From Gemmatimonadota bacterium (GTDB lineage: Bacteria; Gemmatimonadota; Gemmatimonadetes; Gemmatimonadales; GWC2-71-9): a stretch of DNA of 60,421 nucleotides. The stretch is taken from NCBI GenBank assembly GCA_003246755.1, contig QKDC01000028.1, positions 1-60,421 on the forward strand, written 5' to 3'. Below the pieces are notes generated by a model. The model was given only the letters and a program-made list of their open reading frames with translations, was not told the DNA's origin and made no database searches. Position numbers and translations under genes: made by a program. Shown here piece after piece: positions 13,150-19,135 of this stretch. Every line of letters starts with the position of its first letter. Position 1 is the stretch's first letter.

Positions 13150-14571
13150 ATGCTTTTTCGTTTGTTCTACGACCAGCAACTTGCGCAAGCGAGCTATCTC
13201 ATCGGATGCCAGGCGACCGGTGAAGGGATCGTGGTCGATCCGACACGAGACATCGAGCCGTACCTCGCGGTCGCGGCGGACGAGGGGATGCGGATCACGG
13301 CCGTGACGGAAACCCACATCCACGCCGACTTCGTTTCGGGTGCCCGTGAGCTGTCGGCGAAGACTCAGGCCACGATGTACCTCTCTGACAGCGGACCCGA
13401 CGAATGGAAGTATGCGTTCCGGGCCGACCCACTCGTGACCCCGATCGTCCACGGCGACCGCATCTCCATCGGGAACATCATTCTGGAAGCGGTCCACACC
13501 CCGGGGCATACCCCCGAGCATCTGAGCTTCCTCGTCACCGACGGGGCCACCTCCACCGAGCCGATGGGTATCCTCACGGGGGACTTTGTGTTCGTGGGTG
13601 ACGTTGGTCGACCCGACCTCTTGGAGAAGGCTGCCCGGGTTGCCGGCGCGAGTGACGGTGCGGCACGACAACTCTTCAAGAGTCTCACCTGGTTCAGGCA
13701 GCTCCCAGCCCATTGGCAGGTGTGGCCTGGACATGGGGCTGGATCGGCATGCGGGAAGGGGATCGGTGCTGTACCGCAGTCCACCGTGGGGTATGAGCTG
13801 CGTACGAACTGGGCGATGGGCATCGATGATGAGCAGGCGTTCGTGGATCAAGTCCTCTTCGGCCAGCCCGAGCCTCCGGCCTACTTTGGGGTGATGAAGA
13901 TCCTCAATCGGGATGGCCCAACAGTGCTTGATGGCTTCCCCTCACCAGCAATGATAGGCGTGGGTGATCTCGAGCATGTCCTCGCTGGTGGGGGAATCGT
14001 CGTGGACACGAGATCGATCGAGGCCTTTGCCGCAGAACACATCCCTGGTTGTCTCAATATCCCTCTCGATCGTGCCTTTGCGACCTCAGCCGGGTCGATC
14101 CTGCCGTACGACAAAGACTTCGTCCTGCTGGTCGATGAGCCGATGCCCAGCCTCGACCTGGCCATCCGGAGCCTGGTCATGATCGGACTCGATCGCGTGA
14201 GTGGTTATCTCCACACCAGTGCTGTCAATGAATGGAAAGAGAGTGGAAGACGCATGGCTTTTGTCCCTCAGGTGCGGGGGGAGGATCTCCAAGAGCGACT
14301 CGGCAAGGAAACCTTCCTCCTCGACGTCCGTGGGGAGACGGAGTGGCGTGCGGGACACATCGACTCTGCGACGCTGATCCCGCTCCCCGAATTGCGACGG
14401 CGATTGCAGGAAGTCCCTCGCGACCGACCGGTGCTGGTGCACTGCCAGGGAGGCGGGCGATCGGCCATCGCCGCCAGCGTCCTCCTCGCCAACGGGTGGC
14501 CCGATGTGTCAAACGTCTCCGGCGGGTTCTCGGCGTGGCTCCAAGCTGGCCGACCCGCGCTGTCCTCCTAG
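13150..14571 (+). CDS. MBL-fold persulfide dioxygenase-like/rhodanese fusion
   Basis: A 473-residue fusion. Residues 1-250 are a metallo-beta-lactamase-fold domain of the ETHE1/persulfide dioxygenase-related group (T-H-I-H-A-D-F at 55-61, P-G-H-T-P-E-H-L, G-D-x-x-F-V-G-D-V-G-R-P-D-L, P-G-H-G-A-G-S-A-C). The last His of the usual HxHxDH is Phe61, which is common in this subgroup. Two rhodanese domains follow: the first (about 270-360) lacks the catalytic Cys and looks structural, while the second (about 375-473) has the active-site Cys in V-H-C-Q-G-G-G-R-S. The likely role is oxidation of persulfides to sulfite with sulfur transfer, sulfite being exported by the adjacent TSUP protein. Confidence 0.85.
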   Translation: MLFRLFYDQQLAQASYLIGCQATGEGIVVDPTRDIEPYLAVAADEGMRITAVTETHIHADFVSGARELSAKTQATMYLSDSGPDEWKYAFRADPLVTPIVHGDRISIGNIILEAVHTPGHTPEHLSFLVTDGATSTEPMGILTGDFVFVGDVGRPDLLEKAARVAGASDGAARQLFKSLTWFRQLPAHWQVWPGHGAGSACGKGIGAVPQSTVGYELRTNWAMGIDDEQAFVDQVLFGQPEPPAYFGVMKILNRDGPTVLDGFPSPAMIGVGDLEHVLAGGGIVVDTRSIEAFAAEHIPGCLNIPLDRAFATSAGSILPYDKDFVLLVDEPMPSLDLAIRSLVMIGLDRVSGYLHTSAVNEWKESGRRMAFVPQVRGEDLQERLGKETFLLDVRGETEWRAGHIDSATLIPLPELRRRLQEVPRDRPVLVHCQGGGRSAIAASVLLANGWPDVSNVSGGFSAWLQAGRPALSS

Positions 14572-14617
14572 GGCACTCGGCCGACTGTGGGACGGGGCCG
14601 GGGTGTCGTGAAGCGGC

Positions 14618-15463
14618 TCAGGCGACGACCGGATCTGCCTTCCAGAGGTAGTTGGGTCGAACATAGGCAAGTTCGAATCCCAGTCGCCGGAGATTGTGGA
14701 ACGAGGGTGCGCGGCGATCGGTCTTGTCCTCTGCCGTTTCCACGACGAGACGTTTGACGCCGAGACTCTTGGCATCCGCGATGCGACGCGCCAGCAAGGC
14801 GCTCTGAGCACCCCGGCCTCGATGGGCAGGGTCGGTCGCGGCAAACCCCAGCCACCCAGCGCTACCTTCGACATACAAGGCCCCTCCGGCAACAGGAACG
14901 CCGTCGTCGAGCGCGAGATACTGGCGCCAGGCCGGTCGTCCCACCGTGGCCGAGATCCAAGGCCGAGTGGCATCGGGCAGACCGAATCCACGGGCGACGA
15001 TGGCGGCGAACTCGTGTGACCGTCCAGCCCCAATCCGCTCGACAGTGAGGTCGGTCACGATCCGCGGCTGATCCTCAGTCGTTCGCGTGAGTTTGACCCA
15101 ATTGTTGTAGTGGAACAATCCACGAGACCTGAGCCACTCCGGAAGGAGCGAGGGTTGGGTACCGGGAGCCATTTGAACAAAGAACCGGGGGGTTCCGGCT
15201 TCACGATACCAGGCGATGAGTTCATCGATGACTTCGGTACTTGCCGGGGTCTCCAGCCCTAGTCCGATGACCCGGTTGAACATGAGGACATCGATCCTGT
15301 GAGCCATGATCGCCAGTCCTCCGCCGACTCGACGCGTTTGCACACCGAGCAAGTCGGCCTCACGTGGGGGGAGAACCCCGGCGAAGGCCGCGGCGCTCGC
15401 CGCGTCCATGGACTCCAGCACTGAGATCAGGTCACGACCCTCGTGCGTCACGAGACGGCCCAC
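14618..15463 (-). CDS. GNAT-family N-acetyltransferase
   Basis: A 281-residue protein whose C-terminal half is a GNAT fold: the acetyl-CoA loop is D-P-A-H-R-G-R-G-A-Q-S-A (about 220-232), followed by L-V-V-E-T-A and N-L-R-R-L-G-F. The N-terminal half (1-130) also has a GNAT-like layout without an obvious CoA loop, so this may be a tandem GNAT with a degenerate first copy. The substrate is unknown. The GTG start at 15463 is weakly supported. It converges with the MBL-rhodanese gene across a 46-bp spacer with no clear terminator. Confidence 0.75.
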   Translation of the reverse strand: MGRLVTHEGRDLISVLESMDAASAAAFAGVLPPREADLLGVQTRRVGGGLAIMAHRIDVLMFNRVIGLGLETPASTEVIDELIAWYREAGTPRFFVQMAPGTQPSLLPEWLRSRGLFHYNNWVKLTRTTEDQPRIVTDLTVERIGAGRSHEFAAIVARGFGLPDATRPWISATVGRPAWRQYLALDDGVPVAGGALYVEGSAGWLGFAATDPAHRGRGAQSALLARRIADAKSLGVKRLVVETAEDKTDRRAPSFHNLRRLGFELAYVRPNYLWKADPVVA

Positions 15464-15584
15464 GATAAGCAGGGTGTACCCCCGAACTGGACGACGGAGG
15501 GCTCACGGTCGGGTGGATCGGGGAGGGCAAGCATCACCTCCGAATCCTGTCCACACGGGGCCTTGACCGCTAGTACCCCAAAGA

Positions 15585-15622
15585 AGAGCGGCCGGCCCAC
15601 CACCTGGTGAACCGGCCGCTCT
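15585..15622 (-). terminator. Rho-independent terminator of the cold-shock gene
   Basis: An 11-bp perfect GC-rich stem (AGAGCGGCCGG 15585-15595 / CCGGCCGCTCT 15612-15622) sits 25 bp after the cold-shock stop codon. Read on the minus strand, it is followed by TCTTT. Confidence 0.85.
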
Positions 15623-15647
15623 CGTGCCGCTAATGGTTCCTCGCGGT

Positions 15648-15860
15648 CTATCGTCCGAGCTTGACGACGTTCTCGGCCGCCGGACCCTTGGCGCCCTGAA
15701 CGATGTCGAACTCAACCCGCTCACCCTCGGCGAGGGTCTTGAAACCCTCGGCCTGGATGGCCGAATGATGGACGAAACAGTCCTTCTGTCCATCTTCGGG
15801 CGTCACGAAACCAAATCCCTTGGCATCGTTGAACCACTTTACAGTACCGGTCGTACGCAT
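15648..15860 (-). CDS. cspA: CspA-family cold-shock RNA-binding protein
   Basis: A complete 70-residue cold-shock domain. RNP1 is K-G-F-G-F-V and RNP2 is C-F-V-H-H, with the N-terminal G-T-V-K-W-F-N typical of CspA/CspD proteins. It binds single-stranded RNA/DNA and melts mRNA structure at low temperature. The RBS is strong (AGAAGGAG, 6-7 nt before ATG 15860). It is preceded by a leader of about 170 nt with its own promoter and hairpins and followed by a strong terminator, so it is a monocistronic, probably post-transcriptionally controlled gene. Confidence 0.96.
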   Translation of the reverse strand: MRTTGTVKWFNDAKGFGFVTPEDGQKDCFVHHSAIQAEGFKTLAEGERVEFDIVQGAKGPAAENVVKLGR

Positions 15861-15926
15861 TCCCTACTCCTTCTGTGGTGTAATCGGAGTCCGGGCATGC
15901 CGTACAAGCCGACTACGAGTGTTTTC

Positions 15927-15946
15927 CCCGTGAATAGCCTCACGGG
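15927..15946 (-). promoter_or_regulatory. Hairpin in the cold-shock leader
   Basis: A 7-bp perfect stem (CCCGTGA 15927-15933 / TCACGGG 15940-15946) with a 6-nt loop lies in the cspA leader, about 65 nt upstream of the start codon. It is one of three inverted repeats in this leader; the others are at 16012-16027 and 15968-15993. Confidence 0.5.
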
Positions 15947-15967
15947 CGGCTTGCGATTGGAGCCAAG

Positions 15968-15993
15968 AAAAAAGGCCGGCAGATTGCCAAGCC
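15968..15993 (-). terminator. Terminator-like hairpin inside the cspA leader
   Basis: On the minus strand the sequence GGCTTGGCAATCTGCCGGCC can fold (GGCA/TGCC inner, GGC/GCC outer) and is followed immediately by six T residues (complement of A15968-15973). This has the form of an intrinsic terminator, about 45 nt after the predicted transcription start and well before the gene. It could act as an attenuator or simply be a structured leader element. The stem is interrupted by a small internal loop, so strength is moderate. Confidence 0.4.
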
Positions 15994-16011
15994 ACGAGGC
16001 CCTCGGAAATT

Positions 16012-16027
16012 CCATGCATTCGCATGG
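16012..16027 (-). promoter_or_regulatory. 5'-most hairpin of the cspA leader
   Basis: CCATGC (16012-16017) and GCATGG (16022-16027) form a 6-bp perfect inverted repeat with a 4-nt loop, placed almost at the predicted 5' end of the cspA transcript. A stem at the extreme 5' end is a common stabilising feature in cold-shock messenger leaders. Confidence 0.4.
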
Positions 16028-16041
16028 TATCGCAGACACGG

Positions 16042-16070
16042 AATATACGCCCCGGGGGTGCAAACAGCAA
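16042..16070 (-). promoter_or_regulatory. Predicted sigma70-type promoter of cspA
   Basis: On the minus strand, TTGCTG (16065-16070) and TATATT (16042-16047) are separated by exactly 17 nt. The -10 matches consensus at five of six positions and the -35 at three. Transcription would start near 16035, giving a leader of about 170 nt before ATG 15860. This region (15861-16189) contains no other gene and holds the cspA leader and the divergent promoter of the DUF411 gene. Confidence 0.6.
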
Positions 16071-16189
16071 CGCTTTTCCCTCGTGGAGACTTGACCCCTC
16101 GCTGCGGGTCGGCCTGATTAGAGGATCCTCAGGACCCGCGTTGAGCCGGTTCCGGCATGGACAACAAACCTGGCACGACAGGAGGTATC

Positions 16190-16651
16190 ATGCGTTTTCG
16201 CGTCTTAGCACTTGCCGCCGGAGCCCTGGCGGTGGGAGTCATGACCATCGCCCGTCTTACTCCGGCACAGGCCGAGGTGCAGAGCCCGGTGGTTACCGTC
16301 TACAAGTCCCCCACCTGCGGGTGCTGTGGCAAGTGGATTGAGCATATGAAGGCCAATGGGTTCGAAGTACGCGCGGTGGATCTCGATGACCTCACGGAAG
16401 TGAAGCAAGCGAGCGGTGTTCCGATTCCCCTCCGAACCTGTCACACGGCCCTCGTAGGTGACTATGTGGTTGAAGGTCATGTCCCCGCCGACCTCGTGAA
16501 GAAGATGCTGGCCGAGAAACCAAATGCGGCTGGTCTGGCCGTTCCCGGGATGCCGATAGGGTCACCTGGCATGGAGGGCACCCCGAAGCAAGCCTACGAT
16601 GTGCTGCTCTTCCAGAAGGACGGGAAGACCAGCATCTTCGCGAAGCGCTAG
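16190..16651 (+). CDS. DUF411 metal-binding periplasmic protein
   Basis: A 153-residue protein with a Sec signal peptide (about 1-28, cut near A-Q-A-E). The mature part is a DUF411 domain: Y-K-S-P-T-C-G-C-C-G-K-W (C43, C45, C46), then C-H-T-A-L-V-G-D-Y-V-V-E-G-H-V-P and G-L-A-V-P-G-M-P-x-G-S-P-G-M-E. This Cys/His/Met-rich pattern is linked to copper in related proteins, so periplasmic copper binding or sensing is likely. ATG 16190 is chosen because it opens the signal peptide; an ATG at 16157 precedes it. It shares a stem-loop with the convergent DUF2911 gene. Confidence 0.87.
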   Translation: MRFRVLALAAGALAVGVMTIARLTPAQAEVQSPVVTVYKSPTCGCCGKWIEHMKANGFEVRAVDLDDLTEVKQASGVPIPLRTCHTALVGDYVVEGHVPADLVKKMLAEKPNAAGLAVPGMPIGSPGMEGTPKQAYDVLLFQKDGKTSIFAKR

Positions 16652-16663
16652 GCGAAGAGGGAC

Positions 16664-16692
16664 GATCCCGCTAGCGAGGGACTAGCGGGATC
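16664..16692. terminator. Shared hairpin between convergent genes
   Basis: GATCCCGCTAG (16664-16674) and CTAGCGGGATC (16682-16692) form an 11-bp perfect stem with a 7-nt loop. It begins 13 bp after the DUF411 stop and covers the last codons and TAG of the DUF2911 gene. Neither side has a strong T-tract, but the position between converging genes suggests a two-way transcription end. Confidence 0.6.
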
Positions 16693-17267
16693 TCCACCCT
16701 TGTTCGTTCCCACTCGACCACCAGCAGCACGGTATCCTGTACCGGCATGGTGGTCATCGTCAGGGCTTCAACGAAATCGCTGGTTGCCTTGGTCCCGACG
16801 GTAGTCCGGGCGATTTCCTTCTTCAGGACCTCCGGCGAGAAGTCCTTCCCCCAGTGGAATGTGGAGCCATTGACAGCGATCTCCCACGCATCCTCTCGGG
16901 GTGTTGCGTAGAGGGAGTACTTGCCCGCTGGCACCTCGATTCCCGCAATGGAGATCGGGATGGTGGTATAGAGTCTGGTGGGTTCGTTCGCACCGAGGCG
17001 CCATCGCTCGCCGAAATGGACGAGACTCCCGAAGACGGCCCGCCCCTTTGCGGAAGGTTGACCGTAGCAGAGCCGCGCCTCCCCGAAACCGATCCGGAAT
17101 TTCTGGCTGACCAGGGGGCTCTGTCTGGGTCGGAAGGACGACGGGCTGGTCCAGTCCCGCATACAGGGGGGGAGGGTCACGTTGACCGGCATGAATGTCA
17201 GGGTCGCGATTCCGAGCACCAGTGCCACAAGTAGGGCCGCGACCCAGCCCAGCAGTCTTCCAATCAC
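16671..17267 (-). CDS. DUF2911 domain protein
   Basis: A 198-residue protein with one N-terminal membrane helix or uncleaved signal (about 5-27), then a DUF2911 domain. The family landmarks are visible: R-x-S-P, F-G-E-A-R-L-C-Y-G-Q-P-S-A-K-G-R, F-G-S-L-V, W-R-L-G-A-N-E-P-T, P-A-G-K-Y-S-L-Y-A-T-P and W-G. This all-beta domain is widespread in Bacteroidetes-like and soil bacteria with no assigned biochemical role; it is probably periplasmic and membrane-anchored. The 3' end of the gene forms half of the stem at 16664-16692. Confidence 0.85.
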   Translation of the reverse strand: MIGRLLGWVAALLVALVLGIATLTFMPVNVTLPPCMRDWTSPSSFRPRQSPLVSQKFRIGFGEARLCYGQPSAKGRAVFGSLVHFGERWRLGANEPTRLYTTIPISIAGIEVPAGKYSLYATPREDAWEIAVNGSTFHWGKDFSPEVLKKEIARTTVGTKATSDFVEALTMTTMPVQDTVLLVVEWERTRVEIPLVPR

Positions 17268-17426
17268 GAGTTATCACCCCTCGTTCTGCACCGCTCAAAG
17301 GTGCGCTGGTCATCGAGCCAACCAATACCCGAAGAAAACCCGACAAGACACTCTCCTTCGGCCTTCAGGTCCACTATGGGCCTGGATCCTGCAATGGAGA
17401 CTCCCCGGAAGGAGGAGTGTATCGAC

Positions 17427-17849
17427 ATGATGAACCATGTCGTGGCCCATTTGAGCGACGGTACGATCGTCAAAGGCCTCTGCTTCGACATCGACGCGCA
17501 CAAGCCCTATTGTCACATCAAGACCAATGGTGAGGTGACGGAAGTCGCCCTTCAGGATCTCAAGGCCCTGTTCTTCGTCAGGGATCTCGAGGGTAATCCC
17601 AAGCGAGTCGATACCCAAGAGGCGGATCCTGGTGATTCGAGGCTGCGCGGAACGACGCAGGTCGAGGTGCGGTTCCTTGACAACGAACGCATCGTTGGAC
17701 TCTCCAACCGATACCCCCCCCGGGGGGCCTTCTTCTTCATTCTGCCCGTCGATCCGGCGAGCAACAACACGCGTGTTCTGATCAACGCTTCGGCGGTTCG
17801 TTCCATCGAACTGGTTCACCCCGAAGCGGCCACTGGCACGCACGGCTGA
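17427..17849 (+). CDS. Small protein with two barrel-like repeats (DUF6982/PilZ-associated type)
   Basis: A 140-residue soluble protein starting at ATG 17427 with GGAAGGAGGAG upstream. Two similar beta-rich halves can be read: residues 3-55 (V-A-H-L-S-D-G-T-I-V-K-G ... L-K-A-L-F-F-V-R-D-L-E-G-N) and 75-130 (V-E-V-R-F-L-D-N-E-R-I-V-G ... F-F-I-L-P-V-D-P-A-S-N-N-T-R-V ... A-V-R-S-I-E-L). The pattern resembles DUF6982-type proteins seen near PilZ or c-di-GMP genes; the family name is from memory and moderately certain. The open frame extends to 17301, but the SD supports 17427. Confidence 0.7.
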   Translation: MMNHVVAHLSDGTIVKGLCFDIDAHKPYCHIKTNGEVTEVALQDLKALFFVRDLEGNPKRVDTQEADPGDSRLRGTTQVEVRFLDNERIVGLSNRYPPRGAFFFILPVDPASNNTRVLINASAVRSIELVHPEAATGTHG

Positions 17850-17970
17850 GCCCTTGGCTCGCTGGGGTCGAGATCTCCCCTCCCGGGGACGGGCCCGATT
17901 CGCTCTGTGGGGATGGTGACCGTTATCTTTGGATTGTCCTGACACCGAGGCTTGAGGCGGTCCACCATCA

Positions 17971-19017
17971 ATGAGCACTTTTTCCGATATCAAGGACAAG
18001 TCCCTGGCGTCATGGCGCGAGATCGTCGCCCGGTATCAGACGCCGTCCACCTGGCGCAGTGTGGTGCAACTCTGCACCACCTTGGGTCCCCTCGTCCTGG
18101 CCTTCGTGGTCATGTACTTCCTTGCACGGGTCAATTACTGGCTCACCCTCCCTGTGGCCATCGTGGCCGCGGGGTTTCTGATCCGCACCTTCATCATCAT
18201 GCATGACTGTGGTCACGGGTCCTTTTTCCGTTCCCGTCGGGCCAACGATATCGTGGGGTTCATTACTGGTGTCCTGACCTTGACACCTTACGTGCAGTGG
18301 CGGCGAGATCACGCCATCCATCATGCGACCTCGGGGCACTTGGATGAGCGCGGTTTTGGTGACATTGCCACCCTGACGGTGCGAGAGTACTTGGACCTCA
18401 GTCGCTGGCGTCGATTCTGTTACCGAGTGTATCGCAATCCGCTCATTCTTCTTGGGGTCGGCCCGATCGCCCTGATCCTCCGCCACCGGGTGCACAATCC
18501 CAAGTCGGCCGGGCGGAAGGAGATCGTGAACGTCTACGCGACGAACCTGGCGATTCTTGTTGTGTTTACCCTGGCCTCCCTCGTGGTCGGTCCCTGGAAG
18601 GTGCTCTCACTCTACGGACCTGCGATGTTCCTGGCCGCTGCGGCAGGCATCTGGTTGTTCTACGTCCAGCATCAGTTCGAGGATACCTATTGGGCGGAGG
18701 CGGGGGAGTGGGACTATACGATCGCGGCTGTGGAGGGGAGTTCGTTCTACCGACTCCCGCGGGTGCTCGATTGGATAACGGGGAGCATTGGATTCCATCA
18801 TGTCCACCACCTCAGTCCCAGAATCCCCAACTACAACTTGCGCCGGTGTCATAACGAGAACCCGTTGTTCCAGCGGGCCCGAGTGCTGACCGTCTGGGAG
18901 AGTGCCAAGACCTTTTCCCTGAAGGTGTTCGACGAGGAACGCAAGCGCCTCATCGGTTGGCGTGAACTCCGACGCATCCGGGCCTCCGCAGGCCGCGCGG
19001 TGGCCCCCGGCCGCTGA
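17971..19017 (+). CDS. Membrane fatty acid desaturase
   Basis: A 348-residue di-iron membrane desaturase. The three histidine boxes are in place: H-D-C-G-H (about 76-80), H-A-I-H-H (112-116) and H-H-V-H-H (about 273-277). Helices flank the boxes as in acyl-lipid delta-12/omega-3 enzymes of the DesA/FAD2 group. It introduces a double bond in membrane fatty acids, using O2 and an electron donor, and is typically cold-responsive. It is transcribed alone, with a strong hairpin after it at 19052-19073 and no paired ferredoxin or reductase gene nearby. Confidence 0.92.
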   Translation: MSTFSDIKDKSLASWREIVARYQTPSTWRSVVQLCTTLGPLVLAFVVMYFLARVNYWLTLPVAIVAAGFLIRTFIIMHDCGHGSFFRSRRANDIVGFITGVLTLTPYVQWRRDHAIHHATSGHLDERGFGDIATLTVREYLDLSRWRRFCYRVYRNPLILLGVGPIALILRHRVHNPKSAGRKEIVNVYATNLAILVVFTLASLVVGPWKVLSLYGPAMFLAAAAGIWLFYVQHQFEDTYWAEAGEWDYTIAAVEGSSFYRLPRVLDWITGSIGFHHVHHLSPRIPNYNLRRCHNENPLFQRARVLTVWESAKTFSLKVFDEERKRLIGWRELRRIRASAGRAVAPGR

Positions 19018-19051
19018 TCGCCGTCCCGGTTCGTCCCGATTCGTTCGACCC

Positions 19052-19076
19052 ATGGCCGCCCTCGGGCGGCCATTTG
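19052..19076 (+). terminator. Terminator-like hairpin after the desaturase gene
   Basis: ATGGCCGCC (19052-19060) and GGCGGCCAT (19065-19073) form a 9-bp perfect stem with a CTCG tetraloop, followed by TTTG. It lies 34 bp after the desaturase stop and directly abuts the promoter-like TTGACA that follows. Confidence 0.7.
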
Positions 19077-19102
19077 ACATCCCGGGGTGCGTCGTCCACT
19101 AT
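19074..19102 (+). promoter_or_regulatory. Predicted promoter of the EF-G-like/selenoprotein unit
   Basis: A perfect -35 box TTGACA (19074-19079) is followed after 17 nt by CACTAT (19097-19102), which keeps the most conserved A and T of a -10 box. An AGGAGG ribosome-binding site (19120-19125) and ATG 19136 follow. The -35 shares bases with the T-tract of the preceding terminator. Confidence 0.5.
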
Positions 19103-19135
19103 CCCTATCCCCTTTTCTCAGGAGGCCGGGACCGC

